From JBOGWP01 sp050693875 (GTDB lineage: Bacteria > Actinomycetota > CADDZG01 > JAHWKV01 > JBOGWP01): 24,564 nucleotides of DNA. Within the stretch, counting starts at the first letter, position 1; each line of letters starts with the position of its first letter. Where the stretch lies: contig JBOGWP010000016.1 in the NCBI GenBank assembly GCA_050693875.1, positions 1 to 24,564 of the forward strand, written 5' to 3'. Both the position numbers and the translations under genes were made by a program. Below, in pieces: positions 8,133-16,122 of this stretch. The notes below the pieces were generated by a model that was not told where the DNA came from, did no database searches, and saw only the letters and a list, made by a program, of their open reading frames with translations.

Positions 8133-8159
8133 GGTCCCCTCCTTTCGTAGGGATGCGAA

Positions 8160-9920
8160 TCAGTGGGCGTAGAAGCCCCGGCCGGCCTTGTGACCGAGAA
8201 GCCCCGCGAGCACCATGTGGCCCAGCAGGGACGCCGGTGCGTAGCGCGGCTCTCGGAACTCCCTGTGCAGCGACTCGAGGACCGCCTGCGTCACATCCAG
8301 ACCCACGATGTCCATGAGCTCGAACGGACCCATCGGGTGTCCGCACCCGAGCTTGACCGCGTTGTCGATCTCCGCGGGGGTGCCGTAGCTGGCCTCGACC
8401 ATCCGCACTGCGTCGTTGAGGTACGGGAACAGCAGGAAGTTCACGATGAACCCCGGCCGGTCGGAGCATCGCACGGGCTCCTTGCCGAGCTCGCGGACCC
8501 AGGCTGCGGCTCGCTCCTCGACCTCCTCCTCGCTGGCAACCGTGCTCACGACCTCGACGAGCTTCATGAGCGGTGCGGGGTTGAAGAAGTGCACCCCGAC
8601 GATGCGCCCGGGGTAGTCGGTCGCCGCGGCAAGCTCGACGATCGGCAGCGACGAGGTGGTCGTCGCGATCACCGAGCTCGGCTTGACCGACAGGTCGAGC
8701 TCCCGGAACACCCTCTTCTTCAGCTCGAGATCCTCGGCGACGGCCTCGACGACGAGGTCGGCCTCGGCCAGGTGACCCAACGTTCCGGTGGGCTCGATGC
8801 GGCCGATGACCTGCTCGACCCAGGAGGGTTCGAGCTTCTTCTTGGCCGCCTTCCTCTCGAGGCTCTTGCTGATCGAAGCGCGGGCCTTGTCGAGGGACCG
8901 GTTGCTTCGGCCCCACAGCAGCACGCGGTTGCCCGCCTCGGCGGCGACCTGGGTGATCCCGGAGGCCATCAGGCCGGTCCCGACGACGCCGACCGTGGAG
9001 ACCCCCGAGCTCCGCTCGCGGCTCCCGTTCTTGTGGAAGTCCAGGATCTGGGACGAGCCCGGTGCCTCGTAGCGATAGAAGCCGCGGGCCGTCTTGCGGC
9101 CCAGGTATCCGGCGACCCTGTACTGGCGCAGCAGCGACGCCGGCGGCTCCACGTGCTCGCCGAACTCCCGCCACAAGACGTCGCAGATCTCGTAGGCCGA
9201 GTCGAGCCCGATGAGGTCGAGCAGCGCGAGCGGCCCCAGCGGGTGGCGGCATCCGAGCGTCATCGCGGCATCGATGTCCTCACGGGCGGCATAGCCTTGA
9301 TCCAGCAGCCGCACCGCCGAATTCAGGTACGGGAACAGCAAGCGGTTGACCACGAAGCCCGGCCGGTCGCGCGTCACGACGGCCTCCTTGCCGAGCCCCT
9401 CGACGAACTCCCGGATCTCCTCGACGACGGCCATGTCCGTCGCCACCGTGTGCACGAGCTCGACCAGACGCATCATCGGCGCCGGGTTGAAGAAGTGAAG
9501 ACCGATCACCCGGGTGGGCCGTTTGGTCGCCACCGCCAGGTCGATGACCGGCAGCGACGACGTGTTCGTTGCGAGCACCGCCTCGGGGCTCACCAGCCCG
9601 TCCAGCGTCGTCAGGATCTGCTTCTTGAGGTCGATCCTCTCCGGCACCGCCTCCACGACCAGGTCGCAGTCCTCGAGGTCCTCCAACCGAGTCGTCGAGG
9701 AGATGCGGGACCGCATCGCCTCGCCCTGTACCTGCGTCAACTTCCCGCTTTTCACGCCGTACTCGACGCTGCGGGCGATCCGCTGATGTCCCTGCTCCGC
9801 GGCCTCCTTCGAGACCTCGCAGAACACCACCGAGAGGCCGCCGCGGGAAAAGACCTCGCACATCCCGGCCCCCATCGTGCCGCATCCCACCACCCCGACC
9901 TTGTCGATCTCGGGGATCAC
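8160..9920 (-). CDS. Tandem-fused 3-hydroxyacyl-CoA (3-hydroxybutyryl-CoA) dehydrogenase
   Basis: A 586-residue protein made of two complete 3-hydroxyacyl-CoA dehydrogenases, about residues 1-285 and 304-586, joined by a polar linker. Each reduces acetoacetyl-CoA to (S)-3-hydroxybutyryl-CoA with NAD(P)H, or the reverse. Domain 1 has the dinucleotide motif GCGTMGAG, NTSSLP, the His-Glu dyad in GLHFFNPAPMMRLVEL, and the substrate Asn in GFVVNRLLFPY. Domain 2 has GTGLMASG, TTSSLP, GVHFFNPAPLMKLVEV and GFIVNFLLFPY, so neither half looks dead. The GTG start at 9920 overlaps the thiolase stop as GTGA, with AAGGAGG just upstream, which points to translational coupling. It takes the place where phaB is expected in a PHA operon, but the product stereochemistry would be (S). 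Use in beta-oxidation is the alternative. Confidence 0.92.
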   Translation of the reverse strand: MIPEIDKVGVVGCGTMGAGMCEVFSRGGLSVVFCEVSKEAAEQGHQRIARSVEYGVKSGKLTQVQGEAMRSRISSTTRLEDLEDCDLVVEAVPERIDLKKQILTTLDGLVSPEAVLATNTSSLPVIDLAVATKRPTRVIGLHFFNPAPMMRLVELVHTVATDMAVVEEIREFVEGLGKEAVVTRDRPGFVVNRLLFPYLNSAVRLLDQGYAAREDIDAAMTLGCRHPLGPLALLDLIGLDSAYEICDVLWREFGEHVEPPASLLRQYRVAGYLGRKTARGFYRYEAPGSSQILDFHKNGSRERSSGVSTVGVVGTGLMASGITQVAAEAGNRVLLWGRSNRSLDKARASISKSLERKAAKKKLEPSWVEQVIGRIEPTGTLGHLAEADLVVEAVAEDLELKKRVFRELDLSVKPSSVIATTTSSLPIVELAAATDYPGRIVGVHFFNPAPLMKLVEVVSTVASEEEVEERAAAWVRELGKEPVRCSDRPGFIVNFLLFPYLNDAVRMVEASYGTPAEIDNAVKLGCGHPMGPFELMDIVGLDVTQAVLESLHREFREPRYAPASLLGHMVLAGLLGHKAGRGFYAH

Positions 9921-11161
9921 GACGCCACCTCCTTGCGGCCACGCGCACCGGCTGCAGCGGAACGACCGGTCAGGGCTTCGATGATCAGCGCATCCCCCTG
10001 TCCCCCGCCGCCACAGAGCGCCGCGGCACCGATGCCGCCTCCTCGCCGCCGCAGCTCTTGGAGCAGCGTGACGACGATGCGAGCGCCACTGGCACCAATC
10101 GGGTGACCGAGAGCAACCGCCCCGCCGTTCACGTTCACCTTCTCCTCCGCCTGGGGGTCGCCCCCGAAGAGCATCCGCGTGGAGTTCAGCGCAACCGCCG
10201 CGAACGCCTCGTTGATCTCGACGAGCTGGAGGTCCCCCGCGGAGAGGCCGGCCTTCTTGAGCGCCGCCTCGACGGCGAGGGCCGGAACGGTGTGGAGGTA
10301 GGGAGGCTCCTCCGCAGACATCCCGTGCGCCACGATGCGGGCGATCGGCTCGATGCCCAGCTCCTCGGCTCGCCGCCGGCTCGTGACGATCACCGCGGCC
10401 GCGCCGTTGGAGATTTGGGAGGCGTTGCCGGCCGTGATCGTGCCGTCCTTCTGGAATGCCGGCTTCAGCCTGCCCAGCGACTCGGGCGTTGCGTCCGGAC
10501 GAACGCCCTCGTCGCGCTCGAAGGTGACCGGGTCGCCCTTCCTCTGCGGAATCTGGAGGGGGACGATCTCCTCGGCAAACCGGCCGTCGCTCATGGCGGC
10601 TGCCGCCCGGGTGTGCGAGCGCGCCGACCAAGCATCCTGCTCCTCGCGTCCGATCGCCAGCTCTCTGTTCACGTCGTCGGACTGATCGCCCATGTGGCGG
10701 TGACCGAAGGCGTCCCACAAACCGTCGGAGATCATCGAGTCCACCAGGGTCCCGTCGCCCATCCGGTACCCGGCACGGGCCTTGGGCAGGAGGTAGGGAG
10801 CCTGATCCATCGACTCCATCCCGCCGGCGACGACCGCGTCGACCTCGCCGGCCCGGATGAGCTGATCGGCAAGCGCGATCGCATTCAGACCCGACAGGCA
10901 CACCTTGTTGATCGTCAGGGCCGGCACACTCTTGGGAACCCCGGCGCGAATCGCGGCCTGCCGGGCGGTGATCTGGCCGGCGCCGGCCTGCAGCACCTGG
11001 CCCATGATCACGTAATCGATGCCGTCGGCGGGGATTCCCGCTCTCGACAGCGCCCCCTTGATCGCATGCCCCCCAAGCTCCACCGCCGGCGTGGTCGCGA
11101 TCGCGCCCCCGAATTTGCCGATCGCGGTGCGGGCGGCCGAGAGGATCACGGTCTCGGTCAT
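9917..11161 (-). CDS. phaA: Acetyl-CoA C-acetyltransferase (beta-ketothiolase)
   Basis: Condenses two acetyl-CoA to acetoacetyl-CoA, the first committed step of PHB synthesis, or runs in reverse during degradation. The 414-residue protein has all catalytic marks: nucleophile Cys88 in NKVCLSGLNA, His353 in GGAVALGHPIGASGAR and Cys383 in AALCGGGGQGDA. These positions match the Zoogloea PhaA enzyme closely. NEAFAAVAL is also present. About 17 residues beyond the usual end (from TGRSAAAG) carry the downstream ribosome site. The ATG overlaps the pyruvate-kinase stop as ATGA, and the stop overlaps the dehydrogenase start as GTGA. Close coupling with these two genes argues that this thiolase serves the PHA route, hence the symbol; a general degradative thiolase is possible. 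Confidence 0.93.
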   Translation of the reverse strand: MTETVILSAARTAIGKFGGAIATTPAVELGGHAIKGALSRAGIPADGIDYVIMGQVLQAGAGQITARQAAIRAGVPKSVPALTINKVCLSGLNAIALADQLIRAGEVDAVVAGGMESMDQAPYLLPKARAGYRMGDGTLVDSMISDGLWDAFGHRHMGDQSDDVNRELAIGREEQDAWSARSHTRAAAAMSDGRFAEEIVPLQIPQRKGDPVTFERDEGVRPDATPESLGRLKPAFQKDGTITAGNASQISNGAAAVIVTSRRRAEELGIEPIARIVAHGMSAEEPPYLHTVPALAVEAALKKAGLSAGDLQLVEINEAFAAVALNSTRMLFGGDPQAEEKVNVNGGAVALGHPIGASGARIVVTLLQELRRRGGGIGAAALCGGGGQGDALIIEALTGRSAAAGARGRKEVAS

Positions 11162-12231
11162 TGGTATCTCCTTTCCGCTGCTTCGCTGGTGGTGGTTCCC
11201 TGCTCCCAGGGCGCCATCCGCGAGGTTCGCAGGCCCACGACGCGCTCGGCCTCCTCGATGATGCGCACGGCGGCACTGGCCGCCTCGACCGGGTAGCGGC
11301 CGATGGCCGTCTCGGCGGAGAGGAGGATCCCCTCGGCGCCGTCGAGAACGGCATTCGCGACATCGCTTGCCTCGGCGCGCGTGGGACGCCAGCTCACCGT
11401 CATCGACTGGAGCATCTCCGTCGCCACGATCGCCGGCTTCCCTATCGTGCGGGCGCGCAGGATCAGGTCTTTCTGAATATGCGGAATCTCCTCCGCGGGC
11501 ATCTCGGAACCGAGGTCGCCGCGCCCCACGATGATGCCGTCCGCCTCCTCGAGGATACCGTCGACCTGCTCGATCCCGGCGCGGGTCTCGACCTTGGCGA
11601 AGATCGCAGCCGGCCGGGCACGAATCAGCTCCCGCAGCTCCCGCACCTCCTCCCCTCCGCGCACAAACGACGGCGCGATGGCGCCCGCCCCCAGCTCGAG
11701 CGCACGTGCGAGGTCCAACCGGTCCTTCTCGGGCAGGGCGGGGAGCGACAGGCGCTCGGACGGCACGGTCACGCCGGCCCGCGAGCGCACGACGCCGCCC
11801 CGAACGACCCGGGTGACGATCTCTTCACCACACTCGACGACGCAGAGCTCGACGGTTCCGTCGGCGACCAGGAGGCGGTCGCCGGGGCGGACGTCTCCTA
11901 CGAGCCCGGGATGGTTGGTGTCGGCCCGTGGGTCACCGTTCCCGTTGCCCGAGCCTGAGGCGAGGATGAAGGCCATGCCCTCGACGAGCTCGAGGCCGTC
12001 GGTCGTGACGTCGCCGAGACGCACCTTCGGGCCCGCGAGGTCGGCGAGGATGCCGACCCGCCGCCCGGCCTCCCTGGCTGCCTCGCGCACGGCCTCGAAG
12101 GCCTCGCGGCGGTCGTCGTCGCTTCCGTGGGAGAAGTTCATGCGCGCGATGTCCATGCCTGCGGCGACGAGGGCAGGAAGCCGGCCGATGCTCGCCGGCC
12201 CAACCGTACAGATCAACTTCGTCCGTCTCAT
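11158..12231 (-). CDS. pyk: Pyruvate kinase, short form lacking the C-terminal domain
   Basis: Transfers phosphate from phosphoenolpyruvate to ADP, giving pyruvate and ATP. The active-site barrel (A) and lid (B) domains are complete: CTVGPAS, Arg30 in ARMNFSHG, DLAGPKVRLG, catalytic Lys213 and metal-ligand Glu215 in FAKVETRAGIE, Asp239 in GRGDLG, and the RPTRAEASDVANAVLDGAE signature. It ends at residue 357, whereas usual enzymes run to about 470 residues, so the C-terminal domain that carries allosteric and subunit contacts is missing. The start is ATG 12231 after GGTTGGAGAA; the frame is open upstream, but that part overlaps aceE. It lies 13 bp after aceE and overlaps the thiolase start. 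It may be a constitutively active kinase dedicated to feeding PDH, which is inference. Confidence 0.9.
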   Translation of the reverse strand: MRRTKLICTVGPASIGRLPALVAAGMDIARMNFSHGSDDDRREAFEAVREAAREAGRRVGILADLAGPKVRLGDVTTDGLELVEGMAFILASGSGNGNGDPRADTNHPGLVGDVRPGDRLLVADGTVELCVVECGEEIVTRVVRGGVVRSRAGVTVPSERLSLPALPEKDRLDLARALELGAGAIAPSFVRGGEEVRELRELIRARPAAIFAKVETRAGIEQVDGILEEADGIIVGRGDLGSEMPAEEIPHIQKDLILRARTIGKPAIVATEMLQSMTVSWRPTRAEASDVANAVLDGAEGILLSAETAIGRYPVEAASAAVRIIEEAERVVGLRTSRMAPWEQGTTTSEAAERRYQ

Positions 12232-12244
12232 CGGTTCTCCAACC

Positions 12245-14962
12245 TCACGCCACCAAGGGATCCACGCGTTCCGGGTCGATCTCGTACCGCTCGATTGCAT
12301 CCGTCACCACCTTCGACTTGACCTCGCCCCATCGCGCCAGCGTGGCGAGCGTGGCGACGACGATGTGCTCGGCATCCATCTCGAAATGACGCCGGAGGCT
12401 CTCCCGCGTGTCGCTGCGGCCGAAGCCGTCGGTGCCGAGCGGGACGAAGGTTGCCGGGACGAAGCGTCCGATCAGATCGGGTACCGACTTCACCCAGTCG
12501 CTTGCCGCGATCACGGGCCCCTCCGAGCCGTTCAGGGCCTTCTCGAGGTACGGCGTCTGCGGGGCCTCATCGGGATGGAGGCGGTTCCAGCGCTCGGCGG
12601 CGAGCGCATCCTCGCGGAGCGCCTTGTACGAGGTGACGCTCCAGACGTCGGCGGCGACGTCGTGGTGCCCGGCGAGCAGCTCCTGGGCACGCAGCACCTG
12701 GGTCGCCAGGATGGATCCCGAGCCGAAGAGCTGCGCCCGGTGCCGGCGCTCCTCGGGGGCGGACCGGAATCGGTAGATGCCCTTCACGATCCCCTCGTCG
12801 ATCTCGTCGCCCTCTGGCCTGGGAGGCATCACGTAGTTCTCGTTGTAGAGGGTCAGGTAATAGAAGATGTCCTCGCCCCCATCGAGCATCCGCCGAAGCC
12901 CGTCTCGCACGATCGCGGCGGTCTCGTAGGCGAATGCCGGGTCGTAGGCCCGGCAGTTCGGCACCGACGAGCCGAGCAGGTGCGAATGGCCGTCCTCGTG
13001 CTGGAGGCCCTCGCCGTTCAGCGTCGTGCGTCCGGCGGTGCATCCCAGGAGGAAGCCGCGGCCACGGGAATCGCCGAACGACCAGATCAGGTCGCCGACT
13101 CGCTGGAACCCGAACATCGAATAGAAGAGAAAGAACGGCACCATCGGCTCGCCATGGGTCGCGTAGGCTGTCCCCGCGGCGGTGGCCGAGGCCATCGATC
13201 CCGCCTCGGTGATCCCCTCCTCGAGGATCTGCCCATCGCGGGCCTCCCGGTACGACAGCAGCATCGACGCGTCCACGGGCTCGTAGAGCTGCCCGGTCGA
13301 GGCGTAGATCTTGAAGTCCTTGAACATCGACTCCATCCCGAAAGTCCTCGCCTCGTCGGGGATGATCGGGACGACGCGGCGCCCGAACTCCTTGTCCTTG
13401 AGCAGATCGCGCAGGAGCCGCACGAAGGCCATCGTGGTCGAGACCTCCTGCTGGCGTTCCACGGTGCCCGGGTCGAACGCGGCGTAGGCCTTCGGATCGG
13501 GCAGGTGCACCTGCATGGAACGCACCCTCCGCTCGGGCAGGAAACCGCCCAGCTCGGCGCGACGCTCCTTCACGTACCGGACCTCGTCGGAGTCCGCGCC
13601 GGGATGGAAGAAGGGAAGCTCGTCGCCGGAGAGCTGCTTCGCCGGAATCTCGAGGCCGAGGCGTTCGGCAAAGCGCGCCAGCTCCTCCTCGTCCATCTTC
13701 TTGATCTGATGGGTCGAGTTCCGTCCGGCGACCTGCGAACCGAGGGCCCATCCCTTCACGGTCTTCGCGAGGATCACGACCGGCGCCCCAGTGTGCTCGG
13801 TGGCGGCGCGGTACGCCGCGAATACCTTGCGCTCGTCGTGACCGCCGCGACGCAGCCGGCGCAGATCTTCGTCGGAGAGGTGCTCCACGAGCTTGGTGAC
13901 GCGAGCGTCGGAGCCGAAGAAGTGCTCCCGAAGGTACGTGCCGGACTCGGTCGCGAGGCGCTGAAACTCCCCGTCGACGGTCGCGTTGAGCTTCTGGAGG
14001 AGCGCCCCCTCGGTGTCGTTGGCGAGGAGCTGGTCCCATCCGCGGCCCCAGACCACCTTGATGACATGCCAGCCGGCGCCGCGGAAGAGCGCCTCGAGCT
14101 GCTGAATGATCTTCCCGTTGCCGCGGACCGGACCGTCGAGGCGCTGCAGGTTGCAGTTGACCACGAAGACGAGATTGTCGAGATGCTCCTGGGCGGCGAT
14201 GTGCAGCGCGCCGACGGCTTCGGGCTCGTCCATCTCGCCGTCACCGAGCAAGGCCCAGACGCGCTGGTCCGAGGTGTCCTTGATCCCACGGTGCTCGAGA
14301 TACCGGTTGAATCGCGCCTGATAGATCGCGTTGATCGCTCCCAGGCCCATCGATACCGTCGGGAACTCCCAGAAGTCGGGCATGAGGCGCGGGTGCGGGT
14401 ACGAGGAGAGCCCGCCGTTCCACGCCGCCTCACGGCGGAAGTGGTCGAGCTGCTCTGCGCTGAGGCGCCCCTCGAGATAGGCACGGGCGTAGATGCCGGG
14501 CGTGCCGTGGCCCTGGATGAACACCTGGTCCCCGCCGCCGGGATGGTCCTTCCCGCGGAAGAAATGATTGAGGCCCACCTCGTAAAGAAACGCCGACGAC
14601 GCGTAGGTGGCGAGGTGGCCTCCGATGCCCGCATGCATCTTGTTGGCCCGCAGAACCATCGACGCCGCGTTCCACCGGATGATCCGGCGGATGCGGGCCT
14701 CGAGCGCCTCGTCGCCGACCGCATCCGGATCTTGATCGGGGCCCAGCGTGTTGACGTACGGCGTCGAGAGCGGGGAGGTGAGCTGAACGCCGCGGCGCTG
14801 CGCCTCGGCGACGACCTCGCCGAGGAGCGATGCGGTGCCCCGGGGGCCGCGATCCGAAACGACATCCCGAATCGCCTCGAGCCACTCGGCCGTCTCCTGG
14901 GGATCGGCGTCCCCGGAACGACCATTCGTCGAGGGATGAGCGCGTTGTGGCGCGATGGCCAT
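12245..14962 (-). CDS. aceE: Pyruvate dehydrogenase E1 component (homodimeric)
   Basis: Thiamine-diphosphate-dependent E1 of the pyruvate dehydrogenase complex; it decarboxylates pyruvate and acetylates the E2 lipoyl group on the way to acetyl-CoA. At 905 residues it matches the single-chain AceE type (E. coli 887, M. tuberculosis about 901). The ThDP-binding motif begins GDGEMDE at residues 240-246 and closes with NCN at 269-271. The early block RANKMHAGIGGHLATYASSA and GHGTPGIYARAYLEG are also typical. AGGAGG ends 4 bases before the ATG. No E2 or E3 gene is in the window, so those subunits come from elsewhere. It sits between phaC (47 bp) and pyk (13 bp) in the PHA operon, an unusual place that suggests acetyl-CoA supply is co-ordered with polymer synthesis. 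Confidence 0.97.
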   Translation of the reverse strand: MAIAPQRAHPSTNGRSGDADPQETAEWLEAIRDVVSDRGPRGTASLLGEVVAEAQRRGVQLTSPLSTPYVNTLGPDQDPDAVGDEALEARIRRIIRWNAASMVLRANKMHAGIGGHLATYASSAFLYEVGLNHFFRGKDHPGGGDQVFIQGHGTPGIYARAYLEGRLSAEQLDHFRREAAWNGGLSSYPHPRLMPDFWEFPTVSMGLGAINAIYQARFNRYLEHRGIKDTSDQRVWALLGDGEMDEPEAVGALHIAAQEHLDNLVFVVNCNLQRLDGPVRGNGKIIQQLEALFRGAGWHVIKVVWGRGWDQLLANDTEGALLQKLNATVDGEFQRLATESGTYLREHFFGSDARVTKLVEHLSDEDLRRLRRGGHDERKVFAAYRAATEHTGAPVVILAKTVKGWALGSQVAGRNSTHQIKKMDEEELARFAERLGLEIPAKQLSGDELPFFHPGADSDEVRYVKERRAELGGFLPERRVRSMQVHLPDPKAYAAFDPGTVERQQEVSTTMAFVRLLRDLLKDKEFGRRVVPIIPDEARTFGMESMFKDFKIYASTGQLYEPVDASMLLSYREARDGQILEEGITEAGSMASATAAGTAYATHGEPMVPFFLFYSMFGFQRVGDLIWSFGDSRGRGFLLGCTAGRTTLNGEGLQHEDGHSHLLGSSVPNCRAYDPAFAYETAAIVRDGLRRMLDGGEDIFYYLTLYNENYVMPPRPEGDEIDEGIVKGIYRFRSAPEERRHRAQLFGSGSILATQVLRAQELLAGHHDVAADVWSVTSYKALREDALAAERWNRLHPDEAPQTPYLEKALNGSEGPVIAASDWVKSVPDLIGRFVPATFVPLGTDGFGRSDTRESLRRHFEMDAEHIVVATLATLARWGEVKSKVVTDAIERYEIDPERVDPLVA

Positions 14963-15009
14963 CTGTCCTCCTGTTCGATGTGTCGGGACCGCCGGCCGGG
15001 CCCCGCGGC

Positions 15010-16122
15010 CTATCCGCGTTCTTTTAGCCAGTCGGCGATCGTGGGCGGGAGATCACGCTGCACCTTTCCGCTCACGTACATTCCGATGTGTCCGACGGGG
15101 AACGAGCGAGCCGTGTAGTCGCTCGTGCCCACGTACTCCCCCAACGCGATCGACGACGGCGGAGGCACCAGATGGTCCTCCTCGGCGTACAGGTTCAGCA
15201 CCGGCATGCGGACGTCGCCGAGACGCACCTGCTGGCCGCCGATCCGGACCTCGTCTCGGACCAGCTTGTTTCCGAGATAGAAGTCCTTCATGAACTGCCG
15301 GTACGCCTCTCCGGCCTGGTCCGGGCTGTCGAAGATCCATTTCTCCATCCGCAGGAAGTTCTGGAGCTTTCGCTCGTCGTCGAGGACGTCGAGCACGTCC
15401 AGGTACTTGCGGAAGTTGAGCTGGAAGGGGCGCAGCATCAGAAAGCCCCAGTTGAGGAACTCGCCGGGGACGTTCCCGAGCGCATCCACCATCAGATCGA
15501 CATCGATGCACTGGGCCCACTGGTTGAGCAGCCCGTGCACGTGGAAGTCGACGGGGGCGACCATGGTGACCAGGTTCTTCACCTTCTCGGGGTGCAGGGC
15601 GCTGTAGCAGAGGCTGAACGTCCCTCCCTGGCAGATCCCGAGGAGGTTCACCTGTTCGAGGTCGTGGGCGTCGAGCAGGTAGTCGACGCAGTCGTTCATG
15701 AAGCCGTTGATGTAGTCGTCGAGGGTCAGCCAGCGGTCGTTCGAAGTGGGGTACCCCCAGTCGATGAGGTACACGTCGATCCCGAGCTCCAGGAGATGGC
15801 GGACGATCGAGCGGTCCTCCTGGAGGTCGACCATGTAGGGCCGGTTGACGAGCGCGTAGGTGATGAGCAGCGGAATCGGGTGCGGGCGCTCGACGATCGG
15901 CGTGTATCGGTACAGCACGACGTTGCCATCTCGCCAGACCTCCTCCTTCGGCGTCACCCCCGGCTCGATCGCCTCGTCGGGAGTTCTGCTCAGGATGTCG
16001 ATCCCCTTGACGGCCCGTTCCGACAGCTCGGTGAGCTCCCGGACTGCCTCGGTGGCGCTGATACGTACCGGCCACGGGGTGGCTTCCGGGTCTCGACGTT
16101 CGGCTGATCCTCTGCCGCTCAA
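15010..16122 (-). CDS. phaC: Class III PHA synthase catalytic subunit PhaC
   Basis: Polymerises (R)-3-hydroxyacyl-CoA into polyhydroxyalkanoate at the granule surface, as a complex with PhaE. The 370-residue alpha/beta-hydrolase has the lipase-like box GICQGG with nucleophile Cys164, Asp316 in LYAEEDHLVPP and His345 in VGHIGMYVS. The spacing equals the Allochromatium class III enzyme (Cys149, Asp302, His331). The short length and the PhaE partner upstream separate it from class I and II synthases of about 560-600 residues. The start chosen is TTG at 16122, which overlaps the phaE stop as TTGA, with AGGAAGG 8 bases upstream. A nearby ATG at 16129 is out of frame. The first 20 residues are polar and weakly conserved, so a later start cannot be excluded. 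Confidence 0.96.
   Translation of the reverse strand: MSGRGSAERRDPEATPWPVRISATEAVRELTELSERAVKGIDILSRTPDEAIEPGVTPKEEVWRDGNVVLYRYTPIVERPHPIPLLITYALVNRPYMVDLQEDRSIVRHLLELGIDVYLIDWGYPTSNDRWLTLDDYINGFMNDCVDYLLDAHDLEQVNLLGICQGGTFSLCYSALHPEKVKNLVTMVAPVDFHVHGLLNQWAQCIDVDLMVDALGNVPGEFLNWGFLMLRPFQLNFRKYLDVLDVLDDERKLQNFLRMEKWIFDSPDQAGEAYRQFMKDFYLGNKLVRDEVRIGGQQVRLGDVRMPVLNLYAEEDHLVPPPSSIALGEYVGTSDYTARSFPVGHIGMYVSGKVQRDLPPTIADWLKERG

Noticed and set aside
8163..10106. A 647-codon plus-strand open frame opposite the fused dehydrogenase
   Set aside because: Codon-composition shadow; the minus-strand product has complete catalytic motifs twice.
9921..11363. In-frame N-terminal extension of the fused dehydrogenase, over 480 codons
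   Set aside because: The extension is Arg/Gly-rich shadow sequence overlapping thiolase; AAGGAGG and the GTGA overlap mark the real start at 9920.
11531..15118. A very long plus-strand open frame (1195 codons) opposite pyk, aceE and phaC
   Set aside because: It is antisense to well-conserved genes, lacks any recognisable motif, and is explained by the high GC, which suppresses stops in the opposite frames.
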